This document shows, piece after piece, positions 31,727 through 40,914 of a stretch of 64,000 bases of DNA; position 1 is the stretch's first letter, and each line of letters begins with the position of its first letter. The DNA lies in assembly GCF_018408705.1 (NCBI RefSeq), contig NZ_AP023420.1:620001-684000 (forward strand), read 5' to 3'. The position numbers were made by a program, and so were the translations under genes. Source of the DNA: Pusillibacter faecalis (GTDB taxonomy: Bacteria > Bacillota > Clostridia > Oscillospirales > Oscillospiraceae). Under the pieces are notes generated by a model. It saw only the letters and a list, made by a program, of their open reading frames with translations, did not search any database and was not told the origin of the DNA.

Positions 31727-31890
31727 CTCCGTTCCGCCTCCTTTGCTGATATCTCATGATACCCAGTCACCCGCCTCTTGTCCAGAGAAAAGATGCCTAG
31801 AGATAGCCACAATATTTTTTATATATTTGTGCAAAATCAGCTGTATATTTCTTTCTAATTTGGAAAATCCATGGAATTTATTTTTTTCTC

Positions 31891-31920
31891 TTGACACAGA
31901 GTACTATTTGGGCGTAAACT
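31891..31920 (+). promoter_or_regulatory. promoter of the T-box/trpB transcript
   Basis: TTGACA (31891-31896) and TAAACT (31915-31920), 18-bp spacing, directly before the T-box leader. Confidence 0.75.
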
Positions 31921-31924
31921 CTGC

Positions 31925-32226
31925 CCAAGCAAACCGATGACGCAGACGAGTACACGGATGTCCTTTTTCCAAGAGAGCCGCCGGTGGTGGGATGGCGGTA
32001 AAGAGGACCCCGCCGAATGGACTGCAGAGGGCGGACTGAACGGGATTCCCAGTAAGTACCGACGGGCTTTTCCCCCGTTACCAAGGAAAGACGTGTGTTG
32101 GCACGTCGCTGAGTGGGCGAGCTTTCGCCAATTTGGGTGGCACCGCAGAAGTTTCAGACTTTTGTCCCAAAGAGACCTGCCAGGGCTCTTTTGATGGGAT
32201 GAAGGTCTTTTTTTGATGTCTCCCAT
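31925..32226 (+). promoter_or_regulatory. T-box riboswitch, tryptophan type
   Basis: The T-box motif TGGGTGGCACCGCAG is at 32134-32147. Upstream, stem I elements are visible: GACGAGTACACGG, AGAGAGCCGCC with GGTGGTGGGATGGCGG (AG bulge and distal loop) and a specifier region where GAATGGAC carries TGG at 32018-32020, the Trp codon. Downstream a terminator stem (about 32165-32217) is followed by seven Ts. Uncharged tRNA-Trp should stabilise the antiterminator and turn on the trpB-like gene. The leader and terminator arrangement is complete. Confidence 0.93.
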
Positions 32227-32259
32227 TGGAATGGGCCGATTTTGAAAGGAGTCAGCACC

Positions 32260-33630
32260 ATGGAAAACAAGAACATCCCCTACAAGATCTATCTCTCCGA
32301 GGACGAGATGCCGAAGACCTGGTACAATGTGCGGGCTGACATGAGTCATAAGCCCGCTCCCCTGGTGAATCCAGGCACCGGAGCACCCATGGGCTTTGAA
32401 GACCTGCGCCCTGTGTTCTGCGACGAGTTGATCCGCCAGGAGCTGGACAACGACACCCGGGAAATTCCCATTCCCCAGGAAATCCGGAACTTCTACAAGA
32501 TGTATCGCCCCTCACCCCTGGTCCGGGCCTACTGCCTGGAGGAAAAGCTGCAGACCCCTGCGAAAATCTACTATAAGTTCGAGGGCAACAACACCTCTGG
32601 CTCCCACAAGCTGAACTCTGCTATCGCCCAGGCATATTATGCCAAGGCACAGGGTCTCAAGGGCGTCACCACGGAGACTGGCGCCGGACAGTGGGGCACG
32701 GCTCTCTCCATGGCCTGTGCGTATCTGAATCTGGACTGCCAGGTATACATGGTCAAGGTCAGCTATGAGCAAAAACCCTTCCGCCGGGAAGTTATGCGGA
32801 CCTATGGCGCCTCCGTGACCCCCTCTCCCTCCGAGCTCACCAGCGTTGGCCGCGCCATCTTAAAAGAGCATCCCGGTACCACCGGCTCCCTAGGCTGTGC
32901 CATCTCCGAGGCAGTGGAGGCCGCCGCCAGCCAAGACGGTTATCGTTATGTACTGGGGAGCGTGCTCAACCAAGTCCTGCTGCACCAGTCCGTCATTGGT
33001 CTGGAGGCCAAGGTCGCGCTGGATAAGTACGGCGTAGTGCCAGATATCATTATCGGCTGCGCCGGCGGCGGCAGCAACTTGGGCGGTCTGATCTCCCCTT
33101 TCATGGGCCAGCAGCTCCGGGGAGAGCGGAACTACCGCTTCATCGCGGTGGAACCCGCCTCCTGCCCCAGCTTTACCCGGGGAAAGTTCGCCTACGACTT
33201 CTGCGACACCGGCAAGGTCTGCCCTCTGGCCAAGATGTACACCCTGGGCAGCGGTTTCATTCCCTCTGCCAACCATGCCGGAGGCCTGCGTTATCATGGC
33301 ATGAGCCCGGTTCTCTCCCAGCTCTACCACGATGGGTACCTGGAGGCCCGTGCTGTGGAGCAGACCAAGGTCTTTGAGGCGGCTGAGCAGTTTGCCCGGG
33401 TAGAGGGCATCCTTCCCGCCCCTGAGTCCAGCCATGCCATCCGGGTGGCCATCGACGAGGCCCTGAAATGCAAGGAGACCGGCGAGGAGAAAACCATTCT
33501 CTTCGGTCTGACCGGCACCGGCTATTTTGATATGGTGGCATATGAGAAGTTCCACAATGGCGAGATGACCGACTACATTCCCAGCGACGAGGAACTAGCA
33601 GCCAGTTTCGCGCAGCTGCCCCAGCTGTAA
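32260..33630 (+). CDS. tryptophan synthase beta-like enzyme (TrpB2 type)
   Basis: A 456-residue PLP enzyme of the TrpB2 branch, longer than ordinary TrpB (about 400). GNNTSGSHKLNSA near residue 105 contains the PLP lysine, TETGAGQWGTALS near 134 the substrate Glu loop, and GCAGGGSNLGGL near 266 the phosphate cup; FGLTGTGYFDM is near the end. TrpB2 proteins condense indole or phosphoserine-type substrates with serine. There is no trpA neighbour, so it may salvage indole; the tryptophan T-box in front supports a role in Trp supply. AAAGGAG precedes the ATG at 32260. Confidence 0.9.
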   Translation: MENKNIPYKIYLSEDEMPKTWYNVRADMSHKPAPLVNPGTGAPMGFEDLRPVFCDELIRQELDNDTREIPIPQEIRNFYKMYRPSPLVRAYCLEEKLQTPAKIYYKFEGNNTSGSHKLNSAIAQAYYAKAQGLKGVTTETGAGQWGTALSMACAYLNLDCQVYMVKVSYEQKPFRREVMRTYGASVTPSPSELTSVGRAILKEHPGTTGSLGCAISEAVEAAASQDGYRYVLGSVLNQVLLHQSVIGLEAKVALDKYGVVPDIIIGCAGGGSNLGGLISPFMGQQLRGERNYRFIAVEPASCPSFTRGKFAYDFCDTGKVCPLAKMYTLGSGFIPSANHAGGLRYHGMSPVLSQLYHDGYLEARAVEQTKVFEAAEQFARVEGILPAPESSHAIRVAIDEALKCKETGEEKTILFGLTGTGYFDMVAYEKFHNGEMTDYIPSDEELAASFAQLPQL

Positions 33631-33666
33631 AAATACACCCCCTGCTTTTGCCAACCATAGAGGGCC

Positions 33667-33713
33667 AACAGCTGCCGGGAGCGCCTATATAGGCGCTCCC
33701 GGCAGCTGTTTTT
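33667..33713 (+). terminator. terminator of the trpB-like gene
   Basis: A fully self-complementary 22-bp arm hairpin (33667-33688 with 33689-33710) followed by Ts to 33713. Confidence 0.9.
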
Positions 33714-33813
33714 GGAGACAGGCAGTTTCGCCTCATGGGCCCCTTTGGGGAAAGGAAAGCACTTGCATTTCCTCGGATACATAATATCCGAAAATCTCTT
33801 GACTGCCCGCAGT

Positions 33814-35163
33814 CTAGGTAGCCGCGCTCTCTGCTTGCCTGTGCTTGCTCCGCAAAAAAACAAGTATGCACAGCGTAATCTGAACGGCAGTGGAGGCCGG
33901 CGTGGAGAGGCCCAGGTGAAACAGCGATTCCGGAAATGCCCGACTCATCAAAAATGCCATCGGCAGACGGACGCCCAAAGCGCCGATCATCCCCTGCGCC
34001 ATCACAAACAGTGTCCGCCCATGGCCATTGAAATAGCCGATGAAGCAAAAGAGGAAGCTGGTCAGCAGGCAGTCGATGGCATAGGCCTTCAGGTATTCCG
34101 CCGCCGCCGCGATCACCTCCGTGTCCTTGGCAAAGATTCCCGTCAAAACATCGCCGTGGAAAAAGGTGCCCCAACACATCACAAGCCCCGCCGCCAGCGA
34201 GGAGAGCACTCCATACAGCAGAACCCTCCGCGCCCGGTCTTCCCGGCTGGCACCCACATTCTGTGCAACAAAAGCCGTCATGGACTGCCCGTAGGCAGAG
34301 GGCACCATCATCACAAAGCCGCACAGCTTTTCCGCCACGCCAACGCCCGCAGAAGGGATAGTCCCCATGTGATTCGCAATGGCAATAATGACCAGAAAGG
34401 AGATGTTCACCAGCAGATCTTGCAGTGCTACTGGACTTCCCAGTTTCACGATTCTGCCAATCACCGTCTTGTCAAACCGGATGTCTTCTCGCTTCATAAT
34501 AAAAGGCAACGATCTGCGGCGGATGATCAGCAGTGACAGCACCACACTCACCGCCTGGGCTAACACTGTGGCAATGGCCGCGCCCGCCACCCCCAGTCCA
34601 AAGCCGCCCACCAACAGCAAATCGCCGGCAATGTTGCACACACAGGCAATCGTTACCGTGATCAGGGGCATCCTGGAGTCTCCCAGCCCCCGAAAAATGC
34701 TGCCCAGCAGATTATAGGCCACGATGAACAGCGCGCCGGAGGAGCAGATACGAAGATAGGTCACTGTACCAGAAAACGCATCTGTGGGAGCGTGCATCAG
34801 CACAGCAAGCTGCGGTGCGGTCGCAAGCAGGATGGCGGTCATCAGCAGTGCCACTACTGAAAAAAGGCAAATGCCTCCTCCTACCGCTTTTCCGGCCTCC
34901 TCCGGTCTTCCCTCTCCGATTCTCTGTCCCAGCAGCACAGTAACGCCCATGGAAAGCCCTGTAACCACAATGGTCACTGTCTGCATCAGTTGGCTACCTG
35001 TAGACACGGCGGAGATATCTGCGGCTGTGCCGAACATCCCTACCACCTGCAGGTCCACCGCGCCGTACATGGTCTGGAGCAGCAGCGCCAGCAGTACCGG
35101 AATTGCAAATTTCAGCAGGGCCGGCAGGATGGGGCCCTGTGTAAAATCATGCTTTTTCTCCAT
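33814..35163 (-). CDS. MATE family multidrug/metabolite exporter
   Basis: A 449-residue integral membrane protein with about twelve hydrophobic segments arranged as two halves. Motifs typical of the DinF/NorM-like MATE group: PALLKFAIPVLLALLLQTMYGAVD near residue 13, SMGVTVLLGQRIGEG near 75, and the repeat in the second half (GFVMMVPSAYGQSMTAFVAQNVGA). MATE proteins exchange cations for organic molecules across the inner membrane. The ATG at 35163 follows GGGAGG; a longer frame is not used. Its leader contains a promoter and a terminator hairpin, so expression probably depends on read-through. Confidence 0.9.
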   Translation of the reverse strand: MEKKHDFTQGPILPALLKFAIPVLLALLLQTMYGAVDLQVVGMFGTAADISAVSTGSQLMQTVTIVVTGLSMGVTVLLGQRIGEGRPEEAGKAVGGGICLFSVVALLMTAILLATAPQLAVLMHAPTDAFSGTVTYLRICSSGALFIVAYNLLGSIFRGLGDSRMPLITVTIACVCNIAGDLLLVGGFGLGVAGAAIATVLAQAVSVVLSLLIIRRRSLPFIMKREDIRFDKTVIGRIVKLGSPVALQDLLVNISFLVIIAIANHMGTIPSAGVGVAEKLCGFVMMVPSAYGQSMTAFVAQNVGASREDRARRVLLYGVLSSLAAGLVMCWGTFFHGDVLTGIFAKDTEVIAAAAEYLKAYAIDCLLTSFLFCFIGYFNGHGRTLFVMAQGMIGALGVRLPMAFLMSRAFPESLFHLGLSTPASTAVQITLCILVFLRSKHRQAESAAT

Positions 35164-35184
35164 AGCTACCTCCCAAAGAAGGGC

Positions 35185-35232
35185 AAAGAAAAAGCCGGAC
35201 AAGATATCCAGGCGCCACCTGGCATCTTATCC
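35185..35232 (-). terminator. leader terminator (candidate attenuator) before the MATE gene
   Basis: On the minus strand the stem 35232-35224 with 35205-35197 (one G-T pair) plus inner CCAGG/CCTGG is followed by CTTTTTCTTT. It lies between the MATE promoter (35276-35304) and its start codon (35163), so it would stop transcription in the leader unless a competing structure forms. The upstream leader also folds (GGCTTGCG with CGCAGCC). Confidence 0.6.
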
Positions 35233-35275
35233 AGCTCTGCGGCTGCGGCCGCAAGCCCTCCGATGAACGGTTTTC

Positions 35276-35304
35276 ATCTTAACATCATCCAAATGCTTTG
35301 TCAA
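35276..35304 (-). promoter_or_regulatory. MATE gene promoter
   Basis: Minus-strand TTGACA (35304-35299) and TAAGAT (35281-35276) with 17-bp spacing. The leader to the MATE start is about 105 bases. Confidence 0.8.
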
Positions 35305-35690
35305 GCCCTGTCGCCATGACTTCCTGCCCGGGCTTCCCCTCTAGTTTCTTTGAGCAAATCCCTCCATATGTCAAAATCTCTTCCGCAGCGGCAGTGCTGG
35401 ATGTTCCATTTGTGTCCGCGTTCGATGAGGTTCGGCATCTGATCCAGGAGGGGCCCCTACTCCCCCTCATGATATGGTTCCAGACGTCGGCCTCTTTCAG
35501 ACGTTTCCCTTTCCCCATCAGCAAAACAGGATGACCAGAGAAGCCATGCAGAATTCGTTGAGCAGTGAGCCAGATTCAGCAGCATCTTCCACTGTCTCCT
35601 GTGTGCGGAGGCCTGCCACCTCTCCACCGCTTTTTTCATTCCTCGCAGGCCATCCCCATGTATGACGGCTTTCCGCGGGGAGTCTGGCCG
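35305..35690. other. intergenic region, no confident gene
   Basis: Several frames of 60-80 codons overlap on both strands here, none with a good ribosome site, recognisable motif or consistent codon use. A 60-codon minus frame starting MKKAVERWQ (35639) has GAGGA directly against its ATG, too close. I leave the region unassigned. Confidence 0.5.
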
Positions 35691-36854
35691 TTATGATTCC
35701 TCTTTCTTTTTCAGCGACCATCTTTTCAGCAAAGGCTTTTTCTCCTCCTGAATGCCCTCCAAAACCATGCGCAGATTGCTTTTAAACAGGATTCCCAGAA
35801 ACCGCAGCAGGCCGTCCCGTGTCTCCTTATCCAGTTCTGCCATGGCCTTGGCCATGGCGCCGGTGGCTTTGAGACTGTCGGTTTTGAGGTCTGTCAGCGT
35901 CACCGCGCCAGTGGCGCCTAGAACACTGAAAAGCGCATCCACAAATTTTGCCCGCTGTTCTACCGGCATCTCATGGACCCATTTGCGCAGTTCTTGGTCA
36001 CTCAGATGTGCCTGCCGGCTCACTTGATGCAACGTCACAAAGTGGTCGCCCATCACCTGCCAGGAAAAGCCATCATGCTGCAAAAAACCCAACTGATCGC
36101 TGTCCACCACCGTGTAATCCTCTTCGTGCTCCAACAGCATTCCCACCACAGAGGACTTGGGTACAATAGAATAGATGCGCTCCGCAATACGGCGGTGCTG
36201 AGGCAGGTCCAGCAGGTCCGTGTGGAAGCCAGGGCCATCATTGGACCAGACGGCGGCAATGCGCCTCTGCACGGCTGCCGGACAGAACACCCCGGCGTAC
36301 ACTGCCAGATTTCCTCCTTTAGAATGTCCCCCCAGCCGGAGCTTTTTCCTGGGAAACTGCCGGGCTACCTCCTCCACATATTGAAGCGCTTTTTTCTGAG
36401 CCGGAACCTCTGGCATACAGGCCAGCTCAAAATCCTCCCGCCAGCCAGCCAGCGTGTCATCCGTTCCTCGGAACGAGAGATATAAGCGCCCGTCCCCTGT
36501 CTCAATCGTCAAGGCAGCGAACTGCTCCCCCTTGCCCACATCCAGCCAGTCCACAAAGCAGTTCAGCCGCATCTCTCCAAACCGGCGGGAGTCCGCCATG
36601 CGCCGCAGCATATTGGGAATTTCATCGGGCACCAGCACGCCCATGTCGATCTTCTCTCCCTCCTGAAAGCGGGAAAAAAAGCTCTCTGCCGCATACCGCA
36701 GCTCCACGCTCTTTCCGCTCCCTGGGGACGGCACAATCTCCTGAAAATCCACAAAGGACAGCTCTGATAAAATCAGGTTATCCACTTCGTTGAAGGGGGA
36801 CTGTTCCAGGGTCAAATCCCCCCTCCAATCCAAATAGTCCATCAGATTTGCCAT
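35691..36854 (-). CDS. Mbeg1-like (DUF2974) alpha/beta hydrolase
   Basis: The 387-residue protein has the layout of Mbeg1-like/DUF2974 proteins: MANLMDYLDWRGDLTLEQSPFNEVDNLI (shortened here) at the N-terminus, then a lipase-like domain with FRGTDDTLAGWREDFEL near residue 130 and the nucleophile elbow GGHSKGGNLAVY near 175, and VWSNDGPGFH near 205. The family is predicted to be a cytoplasmic esterase or lipase, common in clostridia, function unknown. AGGAGG precedes the ATG. No partner gene is evident. Confidence 0.88.
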   Translation of the reverse strand: MANLMDYLDWRGDLTLEQSPFNEVDNLILSELSFVDFQEIVPSPGSGKSVELRYAAESFFSRFQEGEKIDMGVLVPDEIPNMLRRMADSRRFGEMRLNCFVDWLDVGKGEQFAALTIETGDGRLYLSFRGTDDTLAGWREDFELACMPEVPAQKKALQYVEEVARQFPRKKLRLGGHSKGGNLAVYAGVFCPAAVQRRIAAVWSNDGPGFHTDLLDLPQHRRIAERIYSIVPKSSVVGMLLEHEEDYTVVDSDQLGFLQHDGFSWQVMGDHFVTLHQVSRQAHLSDQELRKWVHEMPVEQRAKFVDALFSVLGATGAVTLTDLKTDSLKATGAMAKAMAELDKETRDGLLRFLGILFKSNLRMVLEGIQEEKKPLLKRWSLKKKEES

Positions 36855-37002
36855 TTGTGTACCTCCTTCGCATTTGACAGATAGCTTCAGTATACCCCAT
36901 CTTTTCCATCCGCCACAAGGGCCGCTATAAATTTTCCCTCTTCTGGTCTATCTCTCTTCCCTGCCTCATAGGATATTCCATCACAACCGAGAGGTGGGCA
37001 AC

Positions 37003-37614
37003 ATGACAACACCAAGCCAAAATGAAGTGCTGCTGGAGGGAACCCCTCTGGCGTCGCCGGAGTGGTCCCACGAAAATCACGGCACACACTTTTACCGCTT
37101 TTTTCTGCAGGTCCCTCGTCTCTCCGGCACGCCGGACATCCTGCCAGTATTATTGGCGGAACCCCAAGCAAGCCTGATCGAGGCGGGCATCCCCGTCCGC
37201 ATTCAGGGCCAGATGCGCTCGTTCAACAATCGCTCCGGCGTTGGGAATCGCCTGGTCCTGACAGTCTATGGGCAGACCATTCAGCCGGGATCAGGTGAGT
37301 CCTGCAATCACATTGTTCTCTCCGGCTCTTTATGCAAGCCTCCCATTTTCCGCCGTACCCCTCTGGGCCGCAGCATCTGTGATCTGATGCTGGCGGTTCC
37401 CCGTCGGTATGGCCGGGCTGATTATCTGCCGGTGATTGCCTGGGGACAGCTGGCAGTCCAGGCCAATGAACTGCAGGTAGGCGACGCCATTTCCCTGGAG
37501 GGCCGGGTACAGAGCCGTACATATCACAAGATCACCGATGCCGGCGCAGAGGAGCGGGTTGCCTACGAGGTGTCTATGATGCACCTTTTAGCCCCTTCCT
37601 CCATCACTCCTTAG
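37003..37614 (+). CDS. single-stranded DNA-binding (OB-fold) protein
   Basis: A 203-residue protein with two OB-fold halves: residues 1-100 (LLEGTPLASPEWSHENHGTHFYRF, then GIPVRIQGQMRSFNNRSG) and 105-200 (IVLSGSLCKPPIFRRTPLGRSICDLMLAV, then ADYLPVIAWGQLAVQA). The second half resembles PriB/SSB more closely. Such duplicated SSB-like proteins are seen in Oscillospiraceae. It probably binds single-stranded DNA in replication or repair; the exact role is unknown. ATG 37003 follows GAGGTGG. It is convergent with the arginine operon. Confidence 0.75.
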   Translation: MTTPSQNEVLLEGTPLASPEWSHENHGTHFYRFFLQVPRLSGTPDILPVLLAEPQASLIEAGIPVRIQGQMRSFNNRSGVGNRLVLTVYGQTIQPGSGESCNHIVLSGSLCKPPIFRRTPLGRSICDLMLAVPRRYGRADYLPVIAWGQLAVQANELQVGDAISLEGRVQSRTYHKITDAGAEERVAYEVSMMHLLAPSSITP

Positions 37615-37737
37615 CGGGGAGGAGCTGGTTTCACAAAAAGGAAGCGCAAGACCATACTTGTCAGGGGCGGGCCGCACCACTTGATTGTGTGGACATGAGC
37701 CCTGCCAATCGCCTTTTGTGCTTCAATTCCTATTTTT

Positions 37738-37776
37738 AAAAGCCGGAGAAGGAACTTGCCTTCTCCGGCTTTTTTC
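37738..37776. terminator. bidirectional terminator between SSB-like gene and argF
   Basis: Stem AAAAGCCGGAGAAGG/CCTTCTCCGGCTTTTT (37738-37752 with 37759-37773, loop AACTTG) with A-run before and T-run after. Confidence 0.92.
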
Positions 37777-37778
37777 AT

Positions 37779-38762
37779 CTATTTCATGAGCTCATACATC
37801 ACCGCTTTAATCGTGTGCATCCGATTCTCCGCCTCGTCAAAGACAATGGACTGATCCGATTCAAACACTTCATCAGTCACCTCCATGGCATCCCGTCCAA
37901 AACGCTCGCCCATCTCACGCCCCACTTCCGTCTTGTGGTCGTGATAGGCTGGCAGGCAGTGCATGAAACGGCATTGCGGTCCGGCGTTGTCCATCAGGGC
38001 CTTTGTCACCTGATAGGGTCCCAGCGCTGCGATCCGCTCTTCCCAGACCTCCACCGGCTCTCCCATGGAAACCCACACGTCCGTATAAAGTACATCCGCA
38101 CCGCGGGTAGCCATCATGGGGTCCTCCAGAAATTCTAGCACTGCGCCGGTCTCCCGGGCGATGGCCTTGCAGGTCTCAATCAGGCTCTGTTCCGGCATAA
38201 ATGCCTTAGGTGCGCAGGCCACAAAGTGCATCCCCATCTTGGCACAGCCCACCATGAGGCTGTTGCCCATATTATAGCGGGCATCGCCTAAATAGACCAG
38301 CTTCATGCCTTGCAGGCGTCCAAAATGCTCCTGAATGGTCAAAAAATCCGCCAGAATCTGGGTGGGATGAAACTCATTGGTCAATCCGTTAAATACTGGC
38401 ACACCGGCATACTCCGCCAGTTCTTCCACGACTGTCTGTCCAAAGCCACGGTACTCAATGCCGTCGTACATCCGGCCCAGAACCCGGGCAGTGTCCGCGA
38501 TGGACTCCTTCACGCCGATCTGGCTGCCGGTGGGGCCCAGATAGGTGCTGCCCATCCCTAAATCCTGGGCCGCCACCTCAAAGGCACAGCGGGTGCGGGT
38601 GGAGGTCTTCTCAAAGATCAGCGCCACATTCTTTCCCTCCAGATAGCGGTGGGGAATACCAGCCTTTTTCTTGGCCTTCAAATCGGCAGCGGTCGCCAGG
38701 AATTGTTGAATCTCAGCGGGAGTAAAATCCAACAGCTTCAAAAAATGGGTGTGATGTTCCAT
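37779..38762 (-). CDS. argF: ornithine carbamoyltransferase
   Basis: Makes citrulline from ornithine and carbamoyl phosphate. The 327-residue protein shows [15 protein letters not shown] near residue 50 (carbamoyl-phosphate loop), [15 protein letters not shown] near 127, [11 protein letters not shown] near 155 and MHCLPAYHD near 264 (ornithine site). ATG 38762 has AAGGAAG before it. It is the last gene of the arg operon, separated from argD by 64 bp. Confidence 0.96.
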   Translation of the reverse strand: MEHHTHFLKLLDFTPAEIQQFLATAADLKAKKKAGIPHRYLEGKNVALIFEKTSTRTRCAFEVAAQDLGMGSTYLGPTGSQIGVKESIADTARVLGRMYDGIEYRGFGQTVVEELAEYAGVPVFNGLTNEFHPTQILADFLTIQEHFGRLQGMKLVYLGDARYNMGNSLMVGCAKMGMHFVACAPKAFMPEQSLIETCKAIARETGAVLEFLEDPMMATRGADVLYTDVWVSMGEPVEVWEERIAALGPYQVTKALMDNAGPQCRFMHCLPAYHDHKTEVGREMGERFGRDAMEVTDEVFESDQSIVFDEAENRMHTIKAVMYELMK

Positions 38763-38826
38763 ATTCTTCCTTTCCATGAGCGCCCACGCTGGCTGATTGG
38801 CACTGGCGGCGCTTCATTCTTAAAAA

Positions 38827-40005
38827 TCAGCCCAGGGTTTCCCTCATGATGGCCAGGCCTCGGTCCATTTCCTCCTTGGTGATCACCAGCGGCGGCAGCA
38901 GGCGCATGCCGGGACCGGCGGTCAGCACCAGCAGCCCATGCTCAATGAGCCTGGCGGCGATCTCCTTATTGGTATATCCGTCCCGGACCTCGATGCCGAT
39001 CATCAGTCCCATGCCCCGGGTCTTCCCAAAGCAGGGCAGTCCCATGGACTCAATCTGGTTTTGCAAATATGTGCCCTTGGCCTGGACATCCTCTAAAAAG
39101 GCATCTGTCAGCGTGTTTTGTACCACGAGACCCGCTGCGGCACACACAGGATTTCCGCCGAAGGTGGTGGCGTGCATCCCGGGGCCTAATACGTCCCGGC
39201 ACTTTTCGTTTGCCAGGATGCCGCTCATGGGCAGTCCCCCGGCAATGCCCTTGGCAAAGGACACCACATCTGGTGTTACACCATACTGTTGGAAGGCAAA
39301 CAGCGTTCCTGTCCGGCCGACGCCGGTCTGCACTTCGTCCACCAGCAGCAGCCAGTCCCGCTCCCGGCAAAGCCTTGCAACTGCCTGCACGTAGTCCTGG
39401 TCCAAGGGCAGCACGCCGCCCTCCCCCTGGACAAGCTCCACCATCACCGCGCACACATCTTCCCCGGCCTCGGCTTTCAAAGACTCCAGGCTGTTGGCGT
39501 CGGCATAGCGGAATCCCTCTGTAAAAGGAAAGAAATAGTTGTGAAAGACCTCCTGGCCCGTGGCCACCAGGGTGGTGATGGTGCGGCCGTGAAAGGAGTT
39601 GTTCAGGGTGATGATGGTGGCACGGCCTTTGCCATACTTGTCAAAACTGTACTTTCTTGCCAGCTTGATCATACCCTCGTTGGCCTCTCCGCCGCCGTTT
39701 GCAAAAAACGCACAGCTCATACCAGTACGCTGGCACAGAGTCTGCGCCAGCTTGGCCGGAGGTTCTGTGTAGAATAAATTAGAGATATGGCCTAATTTAT
39801 TGGACTGTTTTGCAATTGCGTCTACCCAGGGCTGATAGCCATATCCCATATCTGAGACGCCAATCCCGCTGGTGAAGTCGATGTACTCCCGGCCCTCCGG
39901 GTCGTAGAGCCGCGCACCCTCCCCGTGGTCAATGGCCACCGGAAAGCGGCCGTAGGTATGCATCATATACTGATCTGTCAAAGTTCTGATTTCCTGACTG
40001 GTCAT
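38827..40005 (-). CDS. argD: acetylornithine aminotransferase
   Basis: PLP enzyme that makes N-acetylornithine from N-acetylglutamate semialdehyde. The 392-residue protein has ATFGGNPVCAAAGL, the PLP lysine in SFAKGIAGGLPMSG near residue 245, LLVDEVQTGVGRTGT near 218 and FANGGGEANEGMIKLAR near 100. The start overlaps the argB stop by 4 bases (ATGA). Succinyldiaminopimelate activity is also possible in such enzymes, but the operon settles the main role. Confidence 0.95.
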   Translation of the reverse strand: MTSQEIRTLTDQYMMHTYGRFPVAIDHGEGARLYDPEGREYIDFTSGIGVSDMGYGYQPWVDAIAKQSNKLGHISNLFYTEPPAKLAQTLCQRTGMSCAFFANGGGEANEGMIKLARKYSFDKYGKGRATIITLNNSFHGRTITTLVATGQEVFHNYFFPFTEGFRYADANSLESLKAEAGEDVCAVMVELVQGEGGVLPLDQDYVQAVARLCRERDWLLLVDEVQTGVGRTGTLFAFQQYGVTPDVVSFAKGIAGGLPMSGILANEKCRDVLGPGMHATTFGGNPVCAAAGLVVQNTLTDAFLEDVQAKGTYLQNQIESMGLPCFGKTRGMGLMIGIEVRDGYTNKEIAARLIEHGLLVLTAGPGMRLLPPLVITKEEMDRGLAIMRETLG

Positions 40006-40871
40006 GCGCTGTGCGCCTCCTTTTTCAGCATGGTGCCGATTCCCTCATCGCTGAGCAGCTCAATCAAAATAGAGTGGGGAATCCGCCCGTCCAAAATATG
40101 CACCCGCTCCACACCGCCGGCAATCGCATCCACGCAGCACTCCATCTTGGGAATCATGCCGCCTGAGATCACACCGGAGGCTACCAGACCCGGGACCTCG
40201 TAGGTATGGACCACGTGGATCAGCGTTTCTTCGTCCTGGGGGTCCCGCAGCAAGCCCCGCACATCCGTCAGCAAAATCAGCTTCTCCGCATGAAGGGCTT
40301 CTGCCAGCTTGGCCGCGGCGGTATCGGCGTTGATATTATAGGCGGTGTCGGCATCCATTCCCTGGGCCACGGTGGACACCACCGGAATATAGCCAGTGGA
40401 GAGGGCGTTGATCACCGGGTCCGGGTTCACCTCCATAATCCGGCCCACCAGCCCGTACTTCTCATTCAGACATTCCGCCTGGAACAGCTCTCCATCCATG
40501 CCGCAAAGTCCCACGGCCCGACCACCCAGCCGGTTCAGCTGGGCAACCAGATTTTTGTTGACCTTGCCGCACAGCACGGACTGCACAATATCCATGGTAG
40601 TCTCGTCTGTATAGCGCAGCCCGTCCACAAAATGAGTCTCATGCCCCACCCTTTTGAGCATCTCACTGATCTCAGGACCACCGCCGTGAACCACCACTAC
40701 CCGGATTCCCACCAAGCTCAGCAGGATGATGTCACACATGACGGCCCGCCGCAACTCCTCAGAGATCATGGCATTGCCGCCATATTTGACAACAATGGTC
40801 TTTCCAGTAAACTTCTGAATATAGGGCAGAGCCTCCACCAAAGTCTTGGCCTGCTGCGCATGAGAGGACAT
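40002..40871 (-). CDS. argB: acetylglutamate kinase
   Basis: Phosphorylates N-acetylglutamate. The 289-residue protein shows TIVVKYGGNAMISEEL near residue 24, VVVVHGGGPEIS near 58, GLRYTDETTMDIV near 87 and NINADTAAAKLAEAL near 183. The start is ATG 40871, after the argJ stop, with GGAAAGG before it at slightly long distance. Arginine feedback is likely in this cyclic pathway, since an N-terminal helix (SHAQQAKTLVEALPYIQKF) of the inhibited class is present. Confidence 0.95.
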   Translation of the reverse strand: MSSHAQQAKTLVEALPYIQKFTGKTIVVKYGGNAMISEELRRAVMCDIILLSLVGIRVVVVHGGGPEISEMLKRVGHETHFVDGLRYTDETTMDIVQSVLCGKVNKNLVAQLNRLGGRAVGLCGMDGELFQAECLNEKYGLVGRIMEVNPDPVINALSTGYIPVVSTVAQGMDADTAYNINADTAAAKLAEALHAEKLILLTDVRGLLRDPQDEETLIHVVHTYEVPGLVASGVISGGMIPKMECCVDAIAGGVERVHILDGRIPHSILIELLSDEGIGTMLKKEAHSA

Positions 40872-40914
40872 GTTGATCAAACCTTTCCGCTTGAATTTCA
40901 ACGGACTGCCGGAC

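Noticed and set aside
35285..35721. Several 60-80 codon frames on both strands.
   Set aside because: They overlap each other, lack ribosome sites and contain no recognisable motif; the MATE promoter lies inside one.
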